A DNA stretch of 25,289 nucleotides, taken from NCBI GenBank assembly GCA_938014855.1, contig CALLQM010000128.1, positions 1-25,289 on the forward strand, written 5' to 3'. This DNA is from an uncultured Clostridia bacterium (GTDB taxonomy: Bacteria; Bacillota; Clostridia; Oscillospirales; Ruminococcaceae). The notes under the pieces are model-generated. The model ran no database searches. It saw only the letters and a program-made list of their open reading frames with translations, and was not told the origin of the DNA. The position numbers and the translations under genes were made by a program. Position 1 is the first letter of the stretch. The number at the start of each line of letters is the position of its first letter. Below, piece by piece: positions 1-7,180 of the stretch.

Positions 1-285
1 TCCTTTGATATCCCACAGCGCTTGATCGATTCCGGATATCGCACTCATTAACACACCGCCGCCCCGATAAAATCCGGCACGGTATAACGTTGTCCAAATA
101 TCTTCAATCTGCAGGGGATCTGCGCCGATAAGATAGGTTTTCATTTCTTCCACACAAGCCTTTACGGTGCTTGTATGTCCTTCCAAGACCGGTTCCCCCC
201 AGCCCACCAAACCGTTATCGGTTACAATTTCCACAAACCCCCAGCGCGGACGCACAAGATAGGTATTTACTTCGGTAATCTTCAT
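1..285 (-). CDS. dgoD: D-galactonate dehydratase-like protein, N-terminal part (cut by window edge)
   Basis: Only the first 95 residues are in the window; the gene continues past base 1. They match the N-terminal capping domain of the mandelate racemase/enolase superfamily, closest to D-galactonate dehydratase: MKITEVNTYLVRPRWGFVEI, then GWGEPVLEGHTSTV, then YRAGFYRGGGVLMSAISGID and QALWDIKG. Known members dehydrate an aldonate to a 2-keto-3-deoxyaldonate using Mg2+. The catalytic lysine, histidine and metal ligands lie in the barrel domain outside the window, so the sugar acid used cannot be read here. The start is the ATG at 285, with GGAG about 7 nt upstream. It is the last visible gene of the leftward operon, 20 nt after the aldolase that would cleave its phosphorylated product. 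It could instead be another acid-sugar dehydratase of the same superfamily. Confidence 0.85.
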   Translation of the reverse strand, partial: MKITEVNTYLVRPRWGFVEIVTDNGLVGWGEPVLEGHTSTVKACVEEMKTYLIGADPLQIEDIWTTLYRAGFYRGGGVLMSAISGIDQALWDIKG

Positions 286-305
286 TGCGAGCTCCTTTTT
301 TCCAC

Positions 306-938
306 TCAATCTTCGGATTTTATTTTGTCTACCAGCATCGCAACATAGTCGCTTGCCGTTTTCCAATCGTTGTTTAAAACAGCTTGTTTGGGCAGAATTG
401 CGCTTCCCAAGCCGACGCCTAGATAGCCGGCATCAAAAAATGACCGAATGTTGTCTGCATTCACGCCGCCGATTGCAATATAATCTGTTTGATCAAATGG
501 ACCTTTTAAGCTTTTTATGTAATGCTTGGGCATATCCCCCGCGGGAAACAGTTTCATCGTATCAAAACCATACCGCAGGCAGGTTTCGACATCGGTTGGT
601 GTCAGAACGCCGGGAAGAAGCATCACGTTGTTTTTTTGGCAGTATTCCAAAACGTCAACGGAAGTGCTTGGAGTGAGCAGAAACTGCGCTCCCGCATCCA
701 AAGCGGCTTTTGCCAAATCAACCGTTACAGCGGTTCCGGCTCCGATTAACGCTTGATCGCCGAATTTTTCTGCCAGCATAGAAATTTGCTGTAAGCCATT
801 TTGAGAGTTGAGCGCAACCTCAAAAAAACGGACACCGCCGTCGATAATGGCTTGTGCATAATCTAAGGTTTTGTCAAGCGAAACGTTTCGCATAATTGCC
901 AATAGGGGATTTGCCTTTACGGTTGCTCGTATATCCAT
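306..938 (-). CDS. eda: KDPG/KDPGal aldolase (2-dehydro-3-deoxy-phosphogluconate or -galactonate aldolase)
   Basis: Class I aldolase of about 210 residues, normal for the KDPG/KHG aldolase family. It cleaves a 2-keto-3-deoxy-6-phosphoaldonate to pyruvate and glyceraldehyde 3-phosphate. Seen: general acid/base Glu40 in GVRFFEVALNS, phosphate-side GAGTAVT near 67-73, LLTPSTS near 88, and Schiff-base Lys129 in MKLFPAG. The segment VALNSQNG resembles the LNSP stretch of DgoA-type KDPGal aldolases more than the LRT of classical Eda, so a galactonate-series substrate is plausible. The ATG at 938 is chosen because AGAGGG lies about 8 nt upstream; an in-frame upstream start at 992 would add an unconserved N-terminal extension. 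It lies between the kinase that makes its substrate and the dehydratase-like gene. Confidence 0.9.
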   Translation of the reverse strand: MDIRATVKANPLLAIMRNVSLDKTLDYAQAIIDGGVRFFEVALNSQNGLQQISMLAEKFGDQALIGAGTAVTVDLAKAALDAGAQFLLTPSTSVDVLEYCQKNNVMLLPGVLTPTDVETCLRYGFDTMKLFPAGDMPKHYIKSLKGPFDQTDYIAIGGVNADNIRSFFDAGYLGVGLGSAILPKQAVLNNDWKTASDYVAMLVDKIKSED

Positions 939-1010
939 GTGAAACCCTCTTTTCTCAAAATATAGGTTCGGTGTGTTTGATCGTTCCGCCACATTCCATG
1001 TGTTAATGAG

Positions 1011-1958
1011 CTATCGGTAGGTTTCTTCCTTTCCGTTTAGCTCGGACAATAACTTGGTCATGGAAGGGTATCCTTCAATATCTCCAATCGATTCTGTTGC
1101 CAGCGCACCGCAGATATTGCCCATTTTCCCGCACAGTTCAATCTCCTTGTTTTCCAGAATCCCGCACAAAAATCCTGCATTAAACGCATCTCCTGCGCCA
1201 ATTGGCTCGATGCATTTGCAGGGATGCGTGGGAATGAAAACCATTTTATCTTGACACATAACCACCGAGCCTTTGGCTCCATCTTTTATTGCAATCCAAG
1301 CATTCGGATTTTTTTCTAGGATGATTCCGGAAATCTTTTGGATATCACTCGTAGAAAACAGTGTTTCGGCTTCATCCAGTCCCATTAAGATCACGTCGGA
1401 TTCCAGCGTGAGCTGTCGGATGACATCGGAATAGTCGTTTCCCTTCCACAATTTTTTTCGAATGTTGGGGTCAAAACTGATGCGGACATGATGTCTTTTT
1501 GCAAGTTCCACGGCATATCTCACCGTCTCAAGACAGCTTTCGGATAAAACCGGCGTGATACCGCTTAGGTGCAGAATTTTTGCAGACGAAAGATAGGTTT
1601 CATCCACATCTTCCGGCTGTAAATGGCTTGCGGCGGAATGATCCCTATAATAGAAAACCTTGGTTTCTCTGGCCGTCATTTCTTTAAACATGATGCCGGT
1701 TGCATAACGCTCGTCGATCTTGACTTTACTGCAGTCGACGCCTTCCGCGCGAATCGAATTGAGCATAAACTGACCAAATTCATCGTCACCGATTCGGCTG
1801 ATCCAACCGGCATGGAAGCCTAATTTTGCCACACCGATTGCCGTATTGCTTTCCGCCCCTGCAATCCGCATGGAATAATCACGTATGTATCGCAAAGCCC
1901 CGGATGTTGATGGCGTGAAAGCAGTCATCGTTTCGCCAATCGTAATCAGCTGTGGCAT
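1011..1958 (-). CDS. kdgK: 2-keto-3-deoxy-sugar-acid kinase (PfkB/ribokinase family, KdgK-like)
   Basis: A 315-residue PfkB-family carbohydrate kinase. The start matches KDG kinases: MPQLITIGETMTAF, then AGAESNTAIGVAKLG and IGDDEFG. The C-terminal PfkB signature GAGDAFNAGFLCG carries the catalytic base Asp257. The known family reaction is ATP-dependent phosphorylation of 2-keto-3-deoxygluconate (or the galacto epimer) to the 6-phosphate. The role is supported by the immediately downstream KDPG-type aldolase. The ATG at 1958 has GGAG at about -9. The gene follows ridA by 60 nt and precedes the aldolase by about 70 nt, with no terminator between, so the genes are probably co-transcribed. Gluco versus galacto preference cannot be decided from sequence. 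Confidence 0.9.
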   Translation of the reverse strand: MPQLITIGETMTAFTPSTSGALRYIRDYSMRIAGAESNTAIGVAKLGFHAGWISRIGDDEFGQFMLNSIRAEGVDCSKVKIDERYATGIMFKEMTARETKVFYYRDHSAASHLQPEDVDETYLSSAKILHLSGITPVLSESCLETVRYAVELAKRHHVRISFDPNIRKKLWKGNDYSDVIRQLTLESDVILMGLDEAETLFSTSDIQKISGIILEKNPNAWIAIKDGAKGSVVMCQDKMVFIPTHPCKCIEPIGAGDAFNAGFLCGILENKEIELCGKMGNICGALATESIGDIEGYPSMTKLLSELNGKEETYR

Positions 1959-2018
1959 GCATCATTCTCCTTTACAATTCCACAAAATAACAGAACATCG
2001 GTACAAATGCAGGTAGAA

Positions 2019-2486
2019 TTATTTTGCTTCCACTAAAACTTCGATTTCGCAGGCAACATTTCCCGGCAGGCTGTTGGTGCCGATTGCACTTCTTGCAGGG
2101 CATCCGACTTCTGGTCCAAACAGATCAACCAACAGCTGACTTCCGCCGTTTACAACCTGCGGCTGATTGGCATAATCGTCGGTACAATTTACAAACGCAA
2201 GCACTTTTACAAAACGTTTGATGTTGTTGAGATCACCAAGCTGTTGCTGTAAATTTGCGAGCAGATTTAGCATGCAGTTATACGCCGCCTTTTGCCCCTG
2301 TTCCAAGGTGAGGTCTTTCCCAATTTTGCCGACATAGGTGTTGCCGCCGCCCAAATCGGGGCCGCAGCCGGAACAATAATATAGCTTATTGCCAAACTCC
2401 TGCACAGGGGTATAGACGCCGCCTTTCGCGGGAGGTTTCGGCAGTGTAATCTTTTTTTCTTTTAAAACGTCGTTTATATTCTTCAT
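2019..2486 (-). CDS. ridA: RidA/YjgF-family enamine/imine deaminase
   Basis: A protein of about 155 residues from the RidA (YjgF/YER057c/UK114) family, in the slightly longer subgroup (the classic length is about 130). Seen: GNKLYYCSGCGPD, GKDLTLEQGQKAAYNCMLNLLANL, VKVLAFVNCTDDYANQPQV, and the C-terminal GCPARSAIGTNSLPGNVACEIEVLVEA, which supplies the conserved arginine and late glutamate. RidA proteins hydrolyse reactive enamine/imine intermediates released by PLP-dependent dehydratases. That fits the PLP enzyme encoded in the divergent arm. The ATG at 2486 follows AGGAAGAGA; an upstream in-frame start at 2537 is disfavoured because the promoter candidate would then lie within or beside the reading frame. 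It is the first gene of the leftward operon. Confidence 0.9.
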   Translation of the reverse strand: MKNINDVLKEKKITLPKPPAKGGVYTPVQEFGNKLYYCSGCGPDLGGGNTYVGKIGKDLTLEQGQKAAYNCMLNLLANLQQQLGDLNNIKRFVKVLAFVNCTDDYANQPQVVNGGSQLLVDLFGPEVGCPARSAIGTNSLPGNVACEIEVLVEAK

Positions 2487-2538
2487 TCGTTCTCTTCCTT
2501 TCTGTTTAAAAGCTAAAGTTGTCTGCTGACTTACCATG

Positions 2539-2567
2539 ATTGTACATCAAAATTTTTATTTACGCAA
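2539..2567 (-). promoter_or_regulatory. Putative sigma-A promoter of the leftward ridA-kdgK-eda operon
   Basis: On the minus strand, TTGCGT (2567-2562) and TACAAT (2544-2539) are separated by 17 bp. Transcription would begin near 2532, giving a leader of about 46 nt to the ridA ATG at 2486. The -10 is good and the -35 is weak. This is a sequence match only. Confidence 0.5.
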
Positions 2568-2600
2568 GACAAATATGGCTCTTTTTTTATTTTAATATTT

Positions 2601-2619
2601 ACATAAATAGTGATTATGT
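2601..2619. promoter_or_regulatory. Inverted repeat in the divergent intergenic region
   Basis: ACATAA and TTATGT form 6-bp arms around a 7-nt spacer in an AT-rich stretch between the two divergent promoters. It could be a regulator binding site, but short AT-rich repeats arise by chance. The remaining bases between 2568 and 2671 show nothing else recognisable. Confidence 0.25.
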
Positions 2620-2671
2620 CTAAAATATAATTGTAATTTTACCTATATTTATAGAAATTAGAATTATTTGG

Positions 2672-2700
2672 TTGACATGCAGGATATTTTTTGTTACATT
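2672..2700 (+). promoter_or_regulatory. Sigma-A promoter of the rightward symporter operon
   Basis: A consensus TTGACA (2672-2677), a 17-bp spacer and TACATT (2695-2700) lie about 110 nt upstream of the symporter ATG. The -10 element is embedded in a palindrome, suggesting direct repression at this promoter. Confidence 0.7.
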
Positions 2701-2705
2701 GTAAC
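2693..2705. promoter_or_regulatory. Palindromic operator candidate overlapping the -10 element
   Basis: GTTACATTGTAAC is a palindrome with arms GTTAC and GTAAC around a central ATT. It covers the -10 hexamer of the rightward promoter. A dimeric repressor bound here would block RNA polymerase. No regulator gene is in the window, so the protein is unknown. Confidence 0.5.
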
Positions 2706-2813
2706 GCAAAGGTTGTCTGATGTTTTTGGTGTGTTCATCATTTTAAAATGAGAAAGGTGGTTTGATTTTTTCCGAATCGATGAAACCGAAGTAAAATGAA
2801 TGGAGGACGTATT

Positions 2814-4340
2814 ATGTTAAATACTGGACACCAAACAATGTTCCTTATCGGCTTTTTATGTTACATTGTGTTGATGATTATTGTTGGCTACGTAACTTCA
2901 CGCGGCAAAAGTGACGGAGAAAACTTTTTAACCGGCGGTAAAAACCTCAGTTTCTTCTTGGTTTTTGCAACGATTGGTGCAACGATGATTGGAACCGGCT
3001 CTTCTATGGGCGCAACCGCAAACGGTTTCCGTTTTGGCTGGGATGGTTCCATTTATGGAATCGGCGCGGCATTTGGTATTCTTTCCATGCTTTTGTTTGT
3101 TCCAATACGAAAAAAAGAATTTATCACCATGTCGGAAGAAGCACAGTTCTATTACGGCGGCAACAAAATGATCCGCAGTGTCATGGGAATCATGATGTTT
3201 GTCGTTGAAATTATTTGGCTTGGCAACCACATGAACGGCGGCGCGAAATACCTTGCCTATGTGCTTGGACGCGATCCGGGCGACGTTATGTGTAAGCTTA
3301 TTACCGTAATTGCGTTTGCGGTTTATGTATTTATCGGCGGATATCTTGCCGTTGTTTGGACGGATGCGATTCAGTTCTGCATTATTGTCGTGGGATTTGT
3401 ATTTATCACGTTTAAAGCAATCCCGCTTGCAGGTGGATTTGAAACCATCCAAGCCGCCTATGAAGCCGCAGGAAACGGCGGTGCTATGGGCTTTTACGGG
3501 TTGGAATCTTACGGCGTTTTAGCCGCAATCACACTCATTTTTTCCACCTACATGGGTGTCATCGGTACACCGACCCATCGTACCCGTATTTATACTTCCG
3601 CAACGGAAGAAACTGCGAAAAAAGCGTTTCTATCCAGCGGCATTACCATTCTTGCCTTTTCCGTTGTTCCATCCATTATTGGTATGTCTGCGTTTACAAT
3701 TGCAAGCAACAACCATGCAACTGAAATTCTAAAAAACGCGGACTATGCATTTACATACATGGTAACGACCGCATTGGGACCGGTTCTAGGGCTATTCTTC
3801 CTAATTGCAGGTTTGTCGGCAACCATGTCCTCCGGTGACTCGGATGCGATTTCGGGCGTTACGATTCTGCTCACGGACGTTTATCCCACTCTCACAGGCA
3901 AAACCATTGCAGAAAAAGACTATAAAAAGTACAGCCGAATCGCACTTGTTGTAACCCTTGTGCTTGCATTTATGGCGACACTTTACGCAAAAGATGTCAT
4001 CGGCTATATCAACAACGTAGTCGGTTCACTGCTTCCCGGCATCGCCGTCTGTATGTTTATGGGACGTCTGTGGAAACGTGCCACTTGGCAGGGCGGCTTA
4101 GGATGCATTTTCTCCGGCGTCTTGTTTGGTGTTCTCTATCTCGGGATTGCACCGTTCCAGGCGGCTGTTAAAGCTGCGTTTGCAGGTCCCGCAATTCCTG
4201 CAACTCTGCTGGCACTCATCGTCGGTATCATCCTTTCTCTCTGCACTCCTGCAAACACGCTCAGCGAGGATGAACGAACCACGATGGTTCTGGAAGGCAG
4301 AAAAGGCCGTTACGGCAAACTTGCTAAAAACGCTAAATAA
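2814..4340 (+). CDS. Sodium:solute symporter (SSS family)
   Basis: A 508-residue integral membrane protein with about a dozen or more hydrophobic segments and a short charged C-terminus, typical of the SSS (SLC5-like) family. The family signature is visible at about 175-194 (GGYLAVVWTDAIQF). A later segment SATMSSGDSD (about 335-344) lies where SSS proteins carry the serine-rich Na+-site helix. The ATG at 2814 is chosen because GGAGG lies 7 nt upstream; an ATG at 2796 would place that ribosome binding site inside the gene. SSS carriers import sugars, amino acids or organic acids with Na+, and the substrate cannot be read from sequence. As first gene of the rightward operon, it probably imports the compound processed by the downstream deacylase and PLP enzyme. 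Confidence 0.92.
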   Translation: MLNTGHQTMFLIGFLCYIVLMIIVGYVTSRGKSDGENFLTGGKNLSFFLVFATIGATMIGTGSSMGATANGFRFGWDGSIYGIGAAFGILSMLLFVPIRKKEFITMSEEAQFYYGGNKMIRSVMGIMMFVVEIIWLGNHMNGGAKYLAYVLGRDPGDVMCKLITVIAFAVYVFIGGYLAVVWTDAIQFCIIVVGFVFITFKAIPLAGGFETIQAAYEAAGNGGAMGFYGLESYGVLAAITLIFSTYMGVIGTPTHRTRIYTSATEETAKKAFLSSGITILAFSVVPSIIGMSAFTIASNNHATEILKNADYAFTYMVTTALGPVLGLFFLIAGLSATMSSGDSDAISGVTILLTDVYPTLTGKTIAEKDYKKYSRIALVVTLVLAFMATLYAKDVIGYINNVVGSLLPGIAVCMFMGRLWKRATWQGGLGCIFSGVLFGVLYLGIAPFQAAVKAAFAGPAIPATLLALIVGIILSLCTPANTLSEDERTTMVLEGRKGRYGKLAKNAK

Positions 4341-4357
4341 AATTATTGCGTAAAATT

Positions 4358-4386
4358 AAAAAACGGGAGCAGAACTCCCGTTTTTT
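4358..4386 (+). terminator. Intrinsic terminator between the symporter and the enzyme genes
   Basis: ACGGGAG (4363-4369), a CAGAA loop and CTCCCGT (4375-4381) are followed by a T-run. It lies inside what otherwise looks like one operon, about 36 nt before the next start. No clear promoter is seen between, so read-through probably sets a lower level of enzyme than of transporter. Confidence 0.85.
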
Positions 4387-4422
4387 GATATCCATTTTTA
4401 GATTAGTTAAAGGGGCCAAATC

Positions 4423-5541
4423 ATGTACGAACAGATTCTATCACAGCTGGAAACGCCATCAATTCTGATTGATCTTAATAAAACAAAAGCAAACATCCAA
4501 AAAATGCAGGAGACCTGTGACCGCTGTAAGGTTGCACTTCGTCCGCACATTAAAACACATAAGATGGTGCGCTTTGCAAAAATGCAGCTTGAGGCGGGTG
4601 CAAAGGGAATTACCTGCGCGAAAGTCAGCGAAGCAGAAGTCATGGCAGACGGTGGATGCGACGATATTTTCATTGCGTACCCGCTGGTCGGAGATTTTCG
4701 CATTGAGCGTGCGATTAAATTAAATCAAAAAATAAGCCGATTGATTTTGGCGGTTGACAGCTTGGAAGGAGCCAGCGCACTGAGTGATGCCGCAAAAAAA
4801 CAAGGCATCACATTTGAAGTGCGTTTGGAGGTGGAGACGGGAGCAAATCGAACCGGCGTGCGTCACGACCATCTCATTGAAACCGCAAAAAAGATTGATG
4901 AGCTTTCCAATTTAAAGCTGACGGGAATCTATACATTCAAAAGTTTATCCATGTACGACGGCAGCGCAACCACCGATAATGCCGCCGCGGGAGAGCAGGA
5001 AGGTGAACTTTTGAAGCAGATTGCAGCGGAATTAAAGGCAAACGGAATTGAGATTGAGGAAATCAGCGGCGGCTCCTCCCCAACGGGCAAGTGGGTTGCG
5101 CAGTCCGGAAACGTTACGGAAATCCGCCCCGGCACCTATATTTTTAAAGACTGTATTCTGTGGAAAGAGGGGGTAGCCGAACTGGACGAGCTTTCGGCTT
5201 TTGTTGTGGCAACCGTTGTCAGCACCCCCTGCAAAGAATATGCGGTGATTGACGGCGGAACGAAAGTATTTCCGACCGACATCCTGCTGAATCAGGCTCC
5301 GTACTATTATGAAAGCTACGCAAACGTAGTGGGAAACGACGATTTGATTCTGACGCGTATCAACGAAGAACACGGGATGTTAAAAAGCAAAAGCGGAAAT
5401 ACCGGCTTAAAGGTGGGAGAGAAACTTTTGCTTTATCCCGGACATATCTGCACAACAGTCAATTTAAGAAATGATGTCTATCTTACCGATGGAAAAACCG
5501 TAAAAAAACAGACGGTGGACGCGCGCGGTATGTCTGTGTAA
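4423..5541 (+). CDS. D-threonine aldolase / D-serine dehydratase-like PLP enzyme
   Basis: A 372-residue fold-type III PLP enzyme (alanine racemase-like barrel) of the D-threonine aldolase/DSD1 family. PLP Schiff-base lysine is probably Lys44 in RPHIKTHK. The C-terminal metal site is intact: His341 and Cys343 in GHICTTVN, equivalent to the Zn ligands of D-serine dehydratases. Known members cleave D-3-hydroxy amino acids or eliminate ammonia from D-serine-like substrates. A 2-amino-2-deoxyaldonate is also a D-configured 3-hydroxy amino acid, and loss of water and ammonia would give a 2-keto-3-deoxyaldonate. The divergent operon encodes a kinase and aldolase for exactly such products, so ammonia-lyase action on an amino-sugar acid is the favoured inference. 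D-threonine aldolase or D-serine dehydratase remain alternatives. AAAGGGG precedes the ATG. Confidence 0.85.
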   Translation: MYEQILSQLETPSILIDLNKTKANIQKMQETCDRCKVALRPHIKTHKMVRFAKMQLEAGAKGITCAKVSEAEVMADGGCDDIFIAYPLVGDFRIERAIKLNQKISRLILAVDSLEGASALSDAAKKQGITFEVRLEVETGANRTGVRHDHLIETAKKIDELSNLKLTGIYTFKSLSMYDGSATTDNAAAGEQEGELLKQIAAELKANGIEIEEISGGSSPTGKWVAQSGNVTEIRPGTYIFKDCILWKEGVAELDELSAFVVATVVSTPCKEYAVIDGGTKVFPTDILLNQAPYYYESYANVVGNDDLILTRINEEHGMLKSKSGNTGLKVGEKLLLYPGHICTTVNLRNDVYLTDGKTVKKQTVDARGMSV

Positions 5542-5566
5542 TTTTGAATGGAAAGGACCCTATGTG

Positions 5567-7168
5567 ATGAGCAGCTTACTGATAAAAAACGGTACCGGTT
5601 ATGACGGAACCGGCAATGCGGCAGTGAAAACTGATCTGCGGATTGAAAACGATCAGATTGTCGAGATTGGCAGTCTTACAAAATCCGCTGACCGCGTAAT
5701 TGATGCGGAAGGGAAAGTGGTTTGTCCCGGATTTGTGGATATCCATCGGCACTGTGATATAAAGCCGTTTAACGATTCCCAATTTGGTCAAGCGGAACTC
5801 ATGCAGGGCATCACGACCGTCGTGGTGGGAAACTGCGGCATTTCCATGACACCGGCAAGCCCCGAACATGCGCAGGAACTTTATCGCTTTCATGAGCCTG
5901 TGATGGGTCCGGTCGGGGATTTAAACATCCATTCCTACCACGATTATTTACACGCATTGGAAAACACAAAGCTCCCGATGAATATTGCCGCACAAATCGG
6001 AACCGGCAGTGTGAAAATTGCCGTCAAAGGCTTTTCCGATACACCCTATACGCCGGAAGAAACGCAAAAAGCCGTTGATCTGATTGAAAATGCCATGCAG
6101 GAGGGCGCGCCCGGCGTATCAGTGGGCATCATGTATCTGCCGGAATGTTACAGCACAACCGAGGAATTTGTAAATATTTTAAAACCGGTGGGGAAACACG
6201 GCGGTTTGGTGACTGCACACATTCGCGGCGAGGGCGACAGCATGGTGGACAGCGTTGCCGAAATGATTGAGATCGGGAAAAAAGCAGGCTGTGCAGTTGA
6301 AATCAGCCATTTTAAAAGCTGTGGCGTAAAAAATTGGAGAAACGATATTTTTAAAGCAATCCAGTTGATTGACCAAGCAAGAAGCGAGGGGCAGGACGTA
6401 ACGTGCGATTTTTACCCCTATGAAGGCGGTTCCACCTCGTTAACGACCATGCTTCCTCCTTGTTTTGTGGCGGGAAATATGGAGCATGCGCTCAAAAAAT
6501 TAGGCACACCCGAGGGAATCGATGAGTTTCGGCGTACAAGCAGTGTAATGTACAAAGACTGGGATAATTTCGCCGTTACTCTCGGCTGGGAGAGAATTCT
6601 AATCAGCGGAGTCACGCTGGAAAAGAACAAAAAATTCCTTGGCAAAACCATCACACAGGCGGCCGAAGAATTCGGATTCTGCGACGCCGCGGAATGTGCC
6701 GCTTATCTCATGCACAGTGAAAACGGAAACGTCGCTATTATTAACATGAGCATGTGTCAGGATGATATTGATGCGGTTGCACGTCTGCCTTACAGCAACG
6801 TCATTTCCGATGCGATTTATGCGGATACAAAAACGCCTCATCCGCGCATGTTCGGCGCATTTCCAAAAATCATCCGAGATTATGTTCTGGAACGAAAAAT
6901 CTTAACGTTAGAACAGGCCATCCATAAAATGACATACCAGCCAGCGCAAAGAATGAAACTGCTCAAACGCGGACAGATCAAAGTCGGAAATTATGCGGAT
7001 CTCAATATTTTTTCACTCGATCAATTCAGAGATTATGCGACGTTTGAAAACCCCGCACAGTTTTCCGGCGGGCTTGATTATTGCATTGTAAACGGACAGA
7101 TCGCGGTCGAGAACGCCGCGGTTACCGGACAAAAACGCGGCATGGTTTTGCGCGCCAACAAAGCATAG
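5567..7168 (+). CDS. N-acyl-D-amino-acid deacylase-like amidohydrolase
   Basis: A 533-residue amidohydrolase of the D-aminoacylase family. Metal-site residues seen in family order: His60 and His62 in DIHRH, Cys90 in GNCG, His218 in TAHIRGEG, His248 in ISHFKSCG, and Asp415 in ISDAIYAD with HPRMFGAF just after. The usual HTHDD stretch reads HRHCD here. Known relatives hydrolyse N-acyl-D-amino acids to the free D-amino acid plus an organic acid in the cytoplasm. Next to a PLP enzyme for D-3-hydroxy amino acids it would supply that enzyme's substrate, for example D-glucosaminate or its epimer from the N-acetyl form. A GTG at 5564 immediately upstream is an alternative start; GAAAGGA serves both. 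The gene follows the PLP enzyme by about 25 nt. Confidence 0.87.
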   Translation: MSSLLIKNGTGYDGTGNAAVKTDLRIENDQIVEIGSLTKSADRVIDAEGKVVCPGFVDIHRHCDIKPFNDSQFGQAELMQGITTVVVGNCGISMTPASPEHAQELYRFHEPVMGPVGDLNIHSYHDYLHALENTKLPMNIAAQIGTGSVKIAVKGFSDTPYTPEETQKAVDLIENAMQEGAPGVSVGIMYLPECYSTTEEFVNILKPVGKHGGLVTAHIRGEGDSMVDSVAEMIEIGKKAGCAVEISHFKSCGVKNWRNDIFKAIQLIDQARSEGQDVTCDFYPYEGGSTSLTTMLPPCFVAGNMEHALKKLGTPEGIDEFRRTSSVMYKDWDNFAVTLGWERILISGVTLEKNKKFLGKTITQAAEEFGFCDAAECAAYLMHSENGNVAIINMSMCQDDIDAVARLPYSNVISDAIYADTKTPHPRMFGAFPKIIRDYVLERKILTLEQAIHKMTYQPAQRMKLLKRGQIKVGNYADLNIFSLDQFRDYATFENPAQFSGGLDYCIVNGQIAVENAAVTGQKRGMVLRANKA

Positions 7169-7180
7169 GGGGACGATTCA

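Noticed and set aside
2706..2813. Possible riboswitch or leader peptide in the symporter 5' region (short frame ATGAAACCGAAGTAA at 2780).
   Set aside because: No recognisable riboswitch core, no terminator hairpin before the gene, and the tiny frame has neither codon bias nor a ribosome binding site.
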